From an uncultured Lachnospiraceae bacterium (GTDB taxonomy: Bacteria > Bacillota > Clostridia > Lachnospirales > Lachnospiraceae): a stretch of DNA of 39,598 nucleotides. The stretch lies in contig CAJTTT010000014.1 in the NCBI GenBank assembly GCA_910579285.1, positions 54,519 to 94,116 of the forward strand. Reading direction: 5' to 3'. The position numbers were made by a program, and so were the translations under genes. Of this stretch, positions 9,301 through 16,180 are shown one piece after another; positions within the stretch are counted from its first letter, which is position 1, and the number at the start of each line of letters is the position of its first letter. Under the pieces are notes generated by a model. That model searched no databases. It saw only the letters and a program-made list of their open reading frames with translations, and was not told where the DNA came from.

Positions 9301-10343
9301 ACAATCTCCTGCCACTCCTTGGGAAAACCCTCATAGGTGTCAGAAAGCGCAAGAAGCCGCTCGTACAGGGCTTCGATCTCCTCCTCGCTCATCCGGGATG
9401 TCCCTGTAAACATTCCCTGCAACGCCTCTTCCACTTCTTCTGCGTCCGGCAGGGCGTCGATCTCCTCCTGCAGTCCGCAGACCGGGCAATCCTCCCCCGC
9501 CGCCACGATGCCGTGGATACAGCCCACACTCACTCTAATTTCCGGCAGGCTGACATCCTCCGCCAGCTCATATTCTTCCGGCAGGATGGGCGTAAAGAGA
9601 TAGACGCCCTCCCTATCGCCGTCATAGGCAGGCGAAGACTCCCATGTCACCTCTATGAAAACAGGCGTATCGCCTTCCGCAGCCTCCACCTTGACAGGCG
9701 ACAGAATACCCGCCAGCCACGATGTCACCGCATTCGTCATTCTGTCCCAAAATGTTTTCCGCGGCAACGTGCCGTCAGCGGACGCTGTGTCAGCCCCCGC
9801 TCCCTGTTCCTGCGCTATCCTTTCCCCGCCGTCTTCTATTCCGCCGCTTTCACTCTCTTCCCCGCCGGGGTTTTCTTCTCCGCTCGTTTCCTCCCCGCTG
9901 CCGGAGTTCTCTTCCTCACCTGTTCCGTTGCCGTCTGGATTCTCTTCTCCGCCTGTTCCGTCGCCGTCAGGGTTCTCTTCCTCTCCCGTTCCATCCTCGC
10001 CTTCCTCCGGGTCGGGATTCTCAGGATCTTCTACCCCCCCCCCTTCATTTTCGGCATCATCCGAAAGGACATACACCTCCAGCGTATCTGGCAGAGCCAG
10101 CTCCGAAAGCGTCGTCCCCACCGCGACCACGCGATCCGCCGTCTCTTCCGAAAGCGGCACAAAGCCTGTTATGACATGGGATTCCTCTTTCTGTTCAGCC
10201 CGCACCGCGAGAACGCCCGCGAACGCCGACTGCTGTGTCAATATCATGGCAAACGCCAAAATGCCCGTCAAAATACGCCGTCCAGTCTTCTTTCTCCTCT
10301 CATTGCTGCTGACGCTGTTTTGATCGCTTCCTCTCCTGTCCAT
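342..10343 (-). CDS. Giant membrane-anchored surface protein with InlB B-repeats and Ig-like domains
   Basis: The protein has about 3,333 residues. The ATG at 10343 (or the adjacent GTG at 10346) is preferred because AAGGAGT sits at 10360-10354; an in-frame ATG at 10373 lies upstream of that site. Order (approximate residues): signal peptide (RRILTGILAFAMILTQQSAFA) 22-45; acidic Gly/Glu/Pro linker 95-170; a GATase-like alpha/beta domain 370-590; an Ig-like domain 735-830; several bacterial Ig-like modules; five InlB-type B repeats near 1705, 1790, 1865, 2130 and 2710, each ending in a GW(Y/F)...LYAKW-like motif; a Pro/Gly-rich stalk 2940-3100; a final beta-rich domain; a transmembrane helix around 3305-3325; and a basic tail (RRRKDKEPQE). 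There is no LPXTG motif, so the helix is the anchor. InlB-type repeats are known in adhesins, so adhesion is an inference. A G10 tract lies at codons 101-104. Confidence 0.85.
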   Translation of the reverse strand: MDRRGSDQNSVSSNERRKKTGRRILTGILAFAMILTQQSAFAGVLAVRAEQKEESHVITGFVPLSEETADRVVAVGTTLSELALPDTLEVYVLSDDAENEGGGVEDPENPDPEEGEDGTGEEENPDGDGTGGEENPDGNGTGEEENSGSGEETSGEENPGGEESESGGIEDGGERIAQEQGAGADTASADGTLPRKTFWDRMTNAVTSWLAGILSPVKVEAAEGDTPVFIEVTWESSPAYDGDREGVYLFTPILPEEYELAEDVSLPEIRVSVGCIHGIVAAGEDCPVCGLQEEIDALPDAEEVEEALQGMFTGTSRMSEEEIEALYERLLALSDTYEGFPKEWQEIVDAEKLFALLALFSGEDRVMTTAGGKDVLIFSTELTRSFYNTQIRPCVEGVAQFFSDAGYGVRLKADDKERHLSEDDMDGIGLMILVLPGLPLIDGDISLMRDFLAGGGRIVMIGENSLVFHKEDRILSEAAEKLGADFRIEDKSIGYSTSIAKGSADMPATALTQDVKESLTCYFFAPITYTGSAEPILLLDGQAWMVDQAAGRGRITALSDINCFNPLGGYNNWKGTEQEKKDTEAWILRWLLDARENQKTVLEGKDPNLGFGGSPIVSVDAKEHVAALGDYTFTVTYTGSDRSPNGVINEATVGTDDVTVKDSAGASLLISKAEIVSGQGTKKLVVHYTVEAQQSNSFTPGDYTIDINNAAVADKAGKQVGGSPKAAAFHVITSPLQITGPDNLVIPQGGTGALSVSVSSTDGKSYTWQYQWYQKRNGVYEAVTGATRAAYTLPAVQTAVPGEYTYRCEVWANGHPEFRNPSEDALVTVEKGIAIDTPTAKENTGKDCEYTLSATLLEAGSERIVETGFVWGIMGSPTLSLNGGSAKTASPVTAANQKISVAATGLTKTVTYYGRAYVKTAGGNVVYSNAVSFGKTGNLGQFSVKNNGNNTFTVTLTGGVGEQMVFYRTVNGAAVGGTHFTHKAGMLTFNGSGSQTVTVTESAVTSTFGGKKATAYSNADRTYSLEIYRPMGGATISAGTAARTMTKNSSYAIDRNVYTFQTDNKGYSGKVTDAGYRTDGNPWFTFSMPSPNDYLKGTADDKQALYLLMDVWEEDDGYQLIKFVGSDGSVSEWEFEIKKDGKAGNRRADAHIPCSGQTGSSNDVEGFTQKEQTGNMPFVAGEDYLSVPLGVMEMEVRFNARGSLADDWRYENTRVCTKYLDSNEPRLLGVAPMAQTSYAVGDNITIALVFDEIVDVKNSTLGSVKIKTNVTNDLSYSGGGDTNVLYFTGKVTTEFKGGDIQLKGITNASYIKDMCDTSGTANTNTSGSTPITTTGTSAPKITLTNNGVTDGMAKAQIAAQNADLLQYCFTQDSGMPAAGWMKAGSLNYTATNPALTAGTYYLHAMAINRSTGEAAYEKTSFTVTAQQQQEQEQKLTLIADTDNSQWAGSRTILLEKKGSGTLTLSVKKPDGTTQTVKGDSYTATANGEYTFTLSNGTKTVTQKVTVSKIDRTNPKVTVSAIPTVWQASAPTVTIRGTDTNGSGIASLQYKWVTAKDAYPTSGLTSLGKTGVSVSGTVGNAGLTDGVNYLYYKAVDEVGNMVQGYSSALRLDRIMPTITLGAAQVDGPNAVFSVTVTYGPSAGRTVCQKQGDSTVLSVRGNSSFASGTGRYTFEAAYGVNESGTYTFTATSGTGKTVTKTAPGIYQVTLNAVEGIFQSDLLGEGEELSNTDTWLVVSGGKIVEPVYSAPVREHYTVEGWYTDAGRTNAYDFNTAVTANRTLYAKWAPEIYEVNYEKNGGTIADETAFQKYTYSKGLTLPTAEQITRTGYTFGGWYTDGEFADDTKVTEITETDADDKTFYAKWTANEYTVTYDYQDATGGDSTRTKQVTYDAAYGDLPAPEKTGYSFKGWYTQTLGKGDKVLDTTKMTVAQDHNLYAYWVDDIKPDAPVLQEDVTLPEGWTHTQKTIPLTVHDGVGVTELWVSVDDPNNYTQVSGFTGQPGNDSYDYVYEGLREGDHTYRFRAKDGAGNESEPSEPFTVRLDAAEAALTVTGPNVSAEKKTGITLTVQSGSFGVSGGVLSVKKDGQSEETALKDSAASGVLSADFTVKETGIYHFYSRTNANKEAGKTRYVHQVTFDSDGGSAVETQLVWTSRATESDAGDSPEGTVECEVKKPADPTRKGYHFDGWYADKACQNAFDFDTQIYKDTTVYAGWTQDSVPEITAQLSAESAESGWHTEKPQITLRYADAKGVTQILVSLDGGDYEALTNFAGSSGAQLPTSGTDTYTELLQGDHTYAFKVINTTGLTAETKPIRVKLDTVKPVLGDVSYNEGYVNLWDWIIHKDSLILSIPVTEAESGPAKVTYTLTPGSMQSAGTVTKEAKIEKKETEAGAVYTAVIVIAPDYKGVIGDIQAVDKAGNVSEAKTAFANGIGVIVESEKPVIIVKADRLPTDGQAGTKPEGEEISTAYYETAPGLLIKVQDGTLAASGIKEVKWQIGNGAEHTVPEDFATALKTECSFRIDGLNGLSGMAQVKITTVDNAGNSESKTVTIKIKGKEQTPDAEPDYIGEKLTGLLQNTEYLIRLPDGTEIYRDTGAEGHISIEDDWFDETISIIKEGDGLNTEDSDPQSLALAARPAAPSLAKSDETIKGKKDGKVTGLTTAMEYSTDGGRTWTAAAGDLTDVPAGKYFVRLYATPAAPQGLTAEAVVGEGRTLTVTFDSRGGSSVSSVTGLSWRVTVVKPADPEKADVVFAGWFKEASCTNPWHFASEDAADRVEADITLYAKWLPKAETPAAVIAYRTETLTGLTPGAVYLIDGMELTASADGSVPIDVKWFGKTISIIKKGNGTNTGDSNPQLLPVPKRPAGPEKVKAKAESRKNGNNGKLTQTDTTMQYRKAGSAEWISVTGEEVTDLEPGAYELRYVAADTAFASEIVVRTVKKYSPPKEDDDKKDDNGKGDDHPGGETPPVSDGTEMGSGQQPGEGTEPGSGQKPGEGTEPGGGRKPGAETEPDGGGKPGADTETGGGRKPGTDTAPEHTTEDGRIVPKNPPGGGMPGGQDSGGAANGDGAGGSGDGAGGNGNGAAGSGDSTGGNGNGAAGSENWSDAHPYAVGKAVKTMTIPVDAGAVIVTVNNLDETLCTAQAADAVAVANAVLTGEEIARVSSGETVDIRIDVERIDERVSGQEKEQIEQSIGEAQGETPGLTIGMYVDISMFLRRGEGEWNAVHKTNEPVEIVVDVPEELSELNADFYIVRVHEGECTLLRDLDDMTEIITIETECFSTYAIAYRLADGSAGQCSLCHICPTFLGICYLIWLAVMTAVIIIVVIVLRRRKDKEPQE
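1264..1443 (-). repeat. Five tandem 36-bp units encoding a Pro/Gly stalk
   Basis: Within the giant gene, five consecutive 12-residue units of the form TEPGxGxKPGxx (first copy TEMGSGQQPGEG, last copy TETGGGRKPGTD) give a 36-base period over 180 bases. A second Gly/Asn/Ala-rich run follows toward the C-terminus at roughly 1050-1180. Such repeats can expand or shrink by recombination; the stretch probably forms an extended spacer before the membrane anchor. Confidence 0.75.
10034..10043 (-). repeat. Homopolymer of ten G in the coding strand of the giant gene
   Basis: Ten consecutive C on the plus strand (G on the coding strand) encode three glycines plus the first base of a valine codon, about 100 codons after the start. 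The gene is in frame with ten. A change of one base would shift the frame early in the protein. Confidence 0.95.
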
Positions 10344-10622
10344 CACAAATCTCACTCCTTTTGTCCCTATCATTCCATATGTTTGTTCTGCCGCTCTGTC
10401 AGCCGATTATGACGTTTCTGAATTTTTATCACACCCGCACCATGCACATACTGCATGATGTCGGAGCGTGCGCCATATCCGGCGCACGCATAGACTGTCA
10501 GGCAGGTATTTTTTTGATTATATAATGGAAATAAAAAGATAAAAGAGATTTGGCACAGATTGCAATTTTTATGGTATGGATCGCAATTTAGTTTACATAA
10601 TTTTTTTGCATATTTGGCAGGA
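10344..10622 (-). promoter_or_regulatory. Leader and putative promoter of the giant surface-protein gene
   Basis: This 279-base gap holds, on the minus strand, an AT-rich stretch with a TATAAT box inside ATTATATAATC (near 10525), a candidate -10 without a convincing -35. It is followed in the leader by a perfect 9-bp hairpin (GCGTGCGCC / GGCGCACGC, 10466-10474 with 10481-10489, 6-base loop). The hairpin has no T tract, so it is not a terminator in this form. One copy of the GTTTACATAA motif is at 10591-10600. I see no clear terminator for the mannosidase gene. Confidence 0.4.
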
Positions 10623-13298
10623 TCAACGTATCTGATACACCGATTTCAAAGTAAACGCCGCAGCGTCCCCCGCCACGATCTCCACCCGCTTCTCCCCCGG
10701 ATTCATGTCAAAGAAATTGTCGGAGAATTTCACATCCCCGTCAACGCCTGCTATCTCCACATTTTTCGCATAGGCTTTCGCCGTGACAACAAGCGCATCG
10801 CCTTCCCTTCTCCAGGTCAGCTCCGGGTCATGGAACGGAAAATGCTTGGGCGCCGTAAACAGGCTTGTGCCTTCAGATACCGTCCTGCCATCCCGCTCAA
10901 AGGAATAACTTATGTAAACCTCCAGCTCATCATAGGCGGAAAAATCCATTTTTTCAAGCCACAGCCCGGACAGCGGTTCCACACGGACCTCCTGCGCGCC
11001 CTCCAGAAGCGCTTCGCCGTCCGCTTTTCTCAGGCTCCATCTCACCGTACCATCCACCCGCTCCATCGTCTCGTTGGCCACATGCAGTCTGGCGGACTTC
11101 TCGATGGGCGCAGGCTGTGCCACACAGAACGGTCTCTCGGACAGTTCCCCTACCTCCTCGCAGGAAATCATCACCGGGGCAAAGGCCCTCTTCTCCGCAT
11201 AATGCAGGGCCTTCCAGCGTCCGTAATAGTCTATGCCTGCCCAGGAAGCCACCGGCCAGATATCGTTTAACTGCCACACCACCGTACCCATACATCTGCC
11301 ACGGTTCCTTCTGAAATGCTCAATCCCATAACGGATGGCATCAGCCTGCAGAAGCTGGGACGCGTACAGAAGCATCTCAAAATCTGTAGGATAAAGGTAA
11401 GTCGCGGAGAGATAGGTCATAATCTTTCCGTTTGCCGCCGCATTTCTCTGGTGCATTTCCATCACGCGGGAGAAAATATTTCGGTCCTCCAGCGCAGTAA
11501 AGGTCTCCACCGTCTTTAAGCAGGGAAAAGACTGGAACCCAAACTCGGACATGTAGCGGAAATGGTAGTTCCGATAGTCCGTGAAAGGCTTGCCGCCGTG
11601 CCACACATCCCAGTAGTGGGTATCTCCCCTGTTCTCATCCCAGGGGTTATCATAATTTCCTCCTGAGGATGGTGAGGACGGCCAGTAGAACGTAACAGGA
11701 TCCTCTTCCTCCAGGATTTTCGGAATGATATACTCGAAAATCTTGATATAATCGCACTTCTGCTTGATGGAAGGCTGCCACGCCCCGTCCAGCGTCTGCG
11801 TCTCCATCTCATTGTTGCCGCACCAGATGCCAAGGCAGGCGTGATGGCGGATCCTCCGCACATTGTCGCGGATCTCCGCACTGATGCTGCGCTCGAAACT
11901 GTCGTCCAGCTCGTAGGAGGCGCAGGCAAACATAAAGTCCTGCCACACAAGCAGCCCCAGTTCATCGCAGATATCAAAAAACCAGTCGTCCGGGTAATAG
12001 CCGCCGCCCCAGACACGGACACAATTATGGTTTGCCGCCGCCGCGTCCTCCAGAAGCCTCCGGGTGCGCTCCGGCGTGATGCGCGAAAATATATTGTCCT
12101 CCGGGATATAGTCCGCACCCATAGCAAAAATTTTTACCCCGTTTACCTCATGGGCAAAACACTCTCCCCACTCGTCCCGCTCCGTATTCACTGTCATGGT
12201 GCGCAGGCCGATCCGGCGGCTCCACTGATCAAGCACATTGCCCGCCCCGTCAAGGAGCGTCACTTCCGCCCGGTAAAGGGGCTGTTCCCCAAAGCCGTTG
12301 GGCCACCAGCGTTTCGGGTTGTATACCGTGATGGTGTCCCAGCCCTCCGCCCCGTCAGCGCAGACCACATTTTCTGCGCATCCTGTCTGCTCCTCCGGCT
12401 CCTGCGCATCCCCGTCTGCGCACTCCTGCGTGCCCCGCCTGGAAGACTTCTCTAATACCAGTACGCCATCCGGGTCATAAAGGGCCGTGCGAATCTCATA
12501 TCCGTTCCCGTCTGTGAAGTCCTCGATCTCCACGGCATATATGATGTCAACCTCATCTCCACTCGCCAAATCACAACTTATGTCAACCAACTTTTTCTCT
12601 TGAGCCTGACCACTCTCTGATGCAGAAGCCGTGCCGCTCTTCCCATCCGTTTCTGTCTCCGCAGTTTTCCCTGCCGTGCTCCAGTTCTGCGTTATGTAAA
12701 CCTGTCCAATCCGCGCCATCTTACCAGATAAAACCGATACCTCCCGGAATATCCCCGCATCGGGCAGTCTCGGGCCCCAATCCCAGCCGAACATGCAGTG
12801 CGCCTTTCGCAGATGGGGAAATCCCAGCATGGCGTCTGTGGATCCGCCCGTAAATACCTTCTGATTCTCCTCCTCTATATAGCGGGTAGGCGATGCAATC
12901 TCCACACGGAGCGTATTCTGTCCAACCCTCGCCGCATCCTCTATGGAAAATTCCCAGATACGGTGCATATTGTCCGCATGTCCCAAAAGAACGTCATTCA
13001 GGTAAATATCCGCCAGCGTGTCGATCCCGTCAAAACGGAGCAGCAGGAAATCCCCCTCGAGCTGTTCCTCTTTGAGAGAAAAATCCGTCTCAAACACAAA
13101 GTCATTGTCCATAAGGGGAAGCGCGGTAAGCTCATTCATCCTGTCGTAAGGGTCGGGCATAAGCCCCTGCTGTAAAAGGTTGCCGTAGACAGAGCCTGGA
13201 ATCACCGCCGGAAGGATCTGTCCGTTCACTCCATACACATCCCGGTCCCCCACGATCCGCATCTGCCACCTGTCACCGTTTAAAGTCATTTTTTCCAT
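10623..13298 (-). CDS. Beta-mannosidase, glycoside hydrolase family 2
   Basis: The 891-residue enzyme would remove terminal beta-linked mannose from mannan or N-glycan oligosaccharides (EC 3.2.1.25). It has no signal peptide, so it should act in the cytosol on imported oligosaccharides. The order is the GH2 jelly-roll domain (1-200), an Ig-like domain, the TIM barrel (about 385-705) and C-terminal beta domains. The GNNE motif puts the acid/base at Glu497, and SEFGFQS puts the nucleophile at Glu585. The pattern RVWGGGYYPDDWFFD is typical of beta-mannosidases rather than beta-galactosidases. The start ATG follows GGGAG seven bases away. Two low-complexity stretches (about 206-236 and 288-316, the first rich in Ser/Ala/Glu/Gln) look like insertions in the Ig-like region. 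No sugar transporter is next to it, so it appears to be a stand-alone gene. Confidence 0.92.
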   Translation of the reverse strand: MEKMTLNGDRWQMRIVGDRDVYGVNGQILPAVIPGSVYGNLLQQGLMPDPYDRMNELTALPLMDNDFVFETDFSLKEEQLEGDFLLLRFDGIDTLADIYLNDVLLGHADNMHRIWEFSIEDAARVGQNTLRVEIASPTRYIEEENQKVFTGGSTDAMLGFPHLRKAHCMFGWDWGPRLPDAGIFREVSVLSGKMARIGQVYITQNWSTAGKTAETETDGKSGTASASESGQAQEKKLVDISCDLASGDEVDIIYAVEIEDFTDGNGYEIRTALYDPDGVLVLEKSSRRGTQECADGDAQEPEEQTGCAENVVCADGAEGWDTITVYNPKRWWPNGFGEQPLYRAEVTLLDGAGNVLDQWSRRIGLRTMTVNTERDEWGECFAHEVNGVKIFAMGADYIPEDNIFSRITPERTRRLLEDAAAANHNCVRVWGGGYYPDDWFFDICDELGLLVWQDFMFACASYELDDSFERSISAEIRDNVRRIRHHACLGIWCGNNEMETQTLDGAWQPSIKQKCDYIKIFEYIIPKILEEEDPVTFYWPSSPSSGGNYDNPWDENRGDTHYWDVWHGGKPFTDYRNYHFRYMSEFGFQSFPCLKTVETFTALEDRNIFSRVMEMHQRNAAANGKIMTYLSATYLYPTDFEMLLYASQLLQADAIRYGIEHFRRNRGRCMGTVVWQLNDIWPVASWAGIDYYGRWKALHYAEKRAFAPVMISCEEVGELSERPFCVAQPAPIEKSARLHVANETMERVDGTVRWSLRKADGEALLEGAQEVRVEPLSGLWLEKMDFSAYDELEVYISYSFERDGRTVSEGTSLFTAPKHFPFHDPELTWRREGDALVVTAKAYAKNVEIAGVDGDVKFSDNFFDMNPGEKRVEIVAGDAAAFTLKSVYQIR

Positions 13299-13556
13299 CT
13301 GTTTTCTCCCACTCTCCTATTTTCAGTCCTTTCGGACAGCTTCTTTTCCCCTCAACATACGCCTGCCTTTGTACGGCAGATGCATGTATCGTATCACATT
13401 TCCTGTATGCGCGACAACATCTTCTTCCGATCCTTCTTCCACTTTGCTCCCTTTTCTTTTTCGCAGAAATATGGTATCGTACAAAGGAAGCCGCAAACGG
13501 CGGCAGAAACACGATATGACTGCAAATTGTAAACGCAAGAAAGGGGAACGCTGCCC

Positions 13557-13817
13557 ATGAGCCATCAAAGCGATAAAGAAAAGCTGCCAAACCATAAAAA
13601 AACGCCGAAACAGATCGGGGCGCTCATCTGCGTCTTCCTTCTGGTCGGCATGTATATCGGCGCGTTCATTGTGGCCTGTCTGGATCTGGGCGATTCCGGG
13701 CGGCTTTTCGCCGGGTGTCTGGTCGCCACCATCGGCGTGCCGATTCTGCTCTGGCTGTTTTTGTGGTGTCTGGAACGGATGAAAAAATCACCGTCTGAAA
13801 ATAGTGATTCCAAATAG
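13557..13817 (+). CDS. Small two-helix membrane protein, unknown function
   Basis: An 86-residue protein with a charged N-terminus (MSHQSDKEKLPNHKK) and two hydrophobic helices at about 20-42 and 50-70, separated by a short DLGDSGR loop. The C-terminus is hydrophilic and Lys/Ser-rich. AAAGGGG about ten bases upstream of the ATG is a good ribosome binding site. It is divergent from the mannosidase gene and convergent with tcdA. The helical hairpin suggests an integral membrane protein with both ends on the same side. I do not recognise the family and assign no role. Confidence 0.7.
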   Translation: MSHQSDKEKLPNHKKTPKQIGALICVFLLVGMYIGAFIVACLDLGDSGRLFAGCLVATIGVPILLWLFLWCLERMKKSPSENSDSK

Positions 13818-13842
13818 AGCGCACGGTCCGCGCTTATAACAG

Positions 13843-14694
13843 TCAGCTATTGGAACCGTTATGCCGTCCTCCCCTTCCTGCCAGATCCTTCACCACCTCC
13901 CCTGCGATGATAAGCCCTGCTACGGACGGGACAAAAGCGGCGCTTCCGGGAAGCGTTTTTTTTCGCGCACCCGGAGCCATATCTTCTACTCTCCCGGTGC
14001 TTCCGACCGCCTTCTCTTCGGTCCGCTCTGCCATAGCGTCACCTAAGAAACGCTCCTCCATCTCCGCCATGCCTTCCTCCGGCAGATTTGCCGCAGCATA
14101 TGCCGGGGTAACCGGCTCTTCCTCCGAATACACCACTTTCAAATGTTCCACATGCCGCTTTTTCAGCTCCCTGCGCATCACACGCGCGAGAGGGCACACC
14201 TTCGTCTCATAGATATCCGCCACACGGAAAGCGGAAGCGTCCAGCTTATTGCCCGCCCCCATGCTGCTGATCACCGGCACGCCCGCATCTTTCGCACGCA
14301 TCACCAACTCGATCTTCGCCGTCACGGTGTCCACTGCATCCACTACATAATCATATTCACTGAAAGGAAAACGATCCGCATTTTCCGGCAGGAAAAAGCA
14401 GGGATAAACGCGCACCACCGCATCCGGGTTGATGGAGTGAATCCGCTCCCGCATCACTTCGGTCTTCTCTCTTCCCACCGTCTCCCGTGTGGCAATGATC
14501 TGCCGGTTGATATTGGAGAGCGCTACCTTGTCCTTGTCAATCAGATCAAGTGCGCCCACGCCGCTGCGGGCCAGAGCCTCGCACACATAGCCGCCAACGC
14601 CGCCAACGCCAAACACCGCTACACGGGAATGGGAAAGCCTGTCCATCGCATCCGCACCCAAAAGCATCTCTGTTCTGCAAAATTCTTCTCGCAT
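13843..14694 (-). CDS. tcdA: tRNA threonylcarbamoyladenosine dehydratase (ThiF/E1 family)
   Basis: This E1-like enzyme uses ATP to cyclise t6A at position 37 of tRNAs to ct6A. From the ATG at 14694 it has 283 residues. That start is chosen because AGAGG lies six bases upstream; an in-frame ATG at 14724 has no such site. The Rossmann nucleotide loop VFGVGGVGGY is at 27-36, followed by DLIDKDKVALSNINRQ, the E1-type acidic/Arg motif, and VDAVDTVTAK. The order and spacing match TcdA (CsdL/YgdL) better than ThiF or MoeB, which carry C-terminal zinc cysteines and a sulfur-carrier partner that I do not see here. The tail (about 225-283) is a poorly conserved extension. It is convergent with the small membrane-protein gene, 25 bases away. 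Confidence 0.88.
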   Translation of the reverse strand: MREEFCRTEMLLGADAMDRLSHSRVAVFGVGGVGGYVCEALARSGVGALDLIDKDKVALSNINRQIIATRETVGREKTEVMRERIHSINPDAVVRVYPCFFLPENADRFPFSEYDYVVDAVDTVTAKIELVMRAKDAGVPVISSMGAGNKLDASAFRVADIYETKVCPLARVMRRELKKRHVEHLKVVYSEEEPVTPAYAAANLPEEGMAEMEERFLGDAMAERTEEKAVGSTGRVEDMAPGARKKTLPGSAAFVPSVAGLIIAGEVVKDLAGRGGRHNGSNS

Positions 14695-14802
14695 GATTTT
14701 CCTCTTTTTCCTTTTCTCTCCCATATATTACAATGTCGCATCTAAATCTTAAAATGGCATACGCCAAACAGCAATCGCACATTCTGCAATCCTTTCAAAT
14801 CT

Positions 14803-16167
14803 CTACCTCAATGTCAGACTTTTATTCTGTTTCAGATTTCGGTAAAGCGTCACATACATCGTCACAAAACATGCCACCCCGCCGATCGCATTGGAGACCG
14901 GCTCCGCCAGAAACACCCCGTCCACGCCAAACCCGAACTTGGGCAGGAGCACTGTCAGCGGCGCGACGATCACCGCTTTGCGAAGCAGCGAGAAAAAGAT
15001 TGCGTGGCGCGAGTCCCCCAGCGCCGTGAAAGCGGACTGTCCCGTAAACTGAAACGCCATAAAGAAGAAGCCGAAAAAGTATAGGCGCATGGCACCCACT
15101 CCCGCTTCGATCATGGCGGGATCCTCTGTAAATACAGATAACAGCAGATGCGGACTCAGGATCACCAAAAGCCATGCCAAGAGCGTATATAGGATTCCCA
15201 GAGCGGCAGTAAACCGAATCCCCTGCCGTACTCTTTCATACGCCTTCGCGCCGTAATTATATCCCAGTACAGGCTGCGCGCCGCTCGAGATCCCGCTGAC
15301 GGGCAGGGCAAGAATCTCTCTGGTGGAATTGATCACCGTCATTACACCCACATAAAGATCGCCGCCATAAATTTTCAGCGTTGCGTTGCAAACCACCTGC
15401 ACCAGACAGTTCGTCCCCTGCATGATAAAGCCGGACATACCAAGCGCCATGATCTCCTTTGCCAGTTTTCCTTCTACCCGCAGATCCTTCTTCTTCATGG
15501 GAAGCAGCGCTTTCTTCCCAGTCAGAAACCAGAGCACCCAGATACAGGAAACGGCCTGACTGATCACCGTGGCAAGCGCCGCACCGCCCACGCCCATGTG
15601 AAGCCCGAAGATAAAAATCGGATCCAGTATCAGATTCAACACTGCTCCTAACAGGGTTGTCATCATGCCCATGCGGGGAAATCCCTGCGCATTGATAAAC
15701 CCGTTTAACCCCGTAGCAAGCATGGTAAACGGCGTCCCCCACAGATAAATTTTCAGGTACGCATCAGCATACACATAGGAGGCATCGCTTGCGCCGAACA
15801 GATAGAGCACCGGCCTGCGAAACAGATAGCAGAGAAAAAACATCACCACTGATGTACCAAGCAGAAGGGAAAACGTATTACCGAGAATTTTCCCCGCCCG
15901 TTCTTCCTGTCCTGCCCCTCTGGCAATGGAAAAGAGCGGCGTGCCGCCTGTCCCGAACAAAAAGGTGAGCGCCGCAATCAGAGTCGTCAGCGGGAACGCC
16001 AGACCAATGCCGGTTAACGCCATGCTGTCGGCCCCCGGCAGATGCCCGATATAGATACGGTCTACCACATTATATAAAAGCTGTACAAGCTGTGCCAAAA
16101 TCAAAGGAAGGGACTGTGCAACAATATTCTGCCAGACCTTACCCTGTGAAAAATCAGCGGACTGCAT
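14803..16167 (-). CDS. MATE family multidrug/sodium efflux transporter
   Basis: A 454-residue polytopic protein with about twelve hydrophobic helices in two similar halves. The N-terminal signature region (SLPLILAQLVQLLYNVVDRIYIG) and the phrase GALFNLILDPIFIFG-like segment (here GAVLNLILDPIFIFG) are typical of bacterial MATE exporters, which expel cationic drugs or metabolites using a Na+ or H+ gradient. The ATG at 16167 is chosen because AAAAGGAG lies seven bases upstream; an ATG at 16194 lies before that site. The ribosome binding site overlaps the stop codon of the upstream gene, so the two are probably translated from one message. The substrate cannot be told from the sequence. Confidence 0.9.
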   Translation of the reverse strand: MQSADFSQGKVWQNIVAQSLPLILAQLVQLLYNVVDRIYIGHLPGADSMALTGIGLAFPLTTLIAALTFLFGTGGTPLFSIARGAGQEERAGKILGNTFSLLLGTSVVMFFLCYLFRRPVLYLFGASDASYVYADAYLKIYLWGTPFTMLATGLNGFINAQGFPRMGMMTTLLGAVLNLILDPIFIFGLHMGVGGAALATVISQAVSCIWVLWFLTGKKALLPMKKKDLRVEGKLAKEIMALGMSGFIMQGTNCLVQVVCNATLKIYGGDLYVGVMTVINSTREILALPVSGISSGAQPVLGYNYGAKAYERVRQGIRFTAALGILYTLLAWLLVILSPHLLLSVFTEDPAMIEAGVGAMRLYFFGFFFMAFQFTGQSAFTALGDSRHAIFFSLLRKAVIVAPLTVLLPKFGFGVDGVFLAEPVSNAIGGVACFVTMYVTLYRNLKQNKSLTLR

Positions 16168-16180
16168 TGATATACTCCTT

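Noticed and set aside
13818..13834. AGCGC/GCGCT hairpin between the small membrane gene and tcdA as a terminator
   Set aside because: Only five pairs with a 7-base loop and no T tract on either strand; too weak to call.
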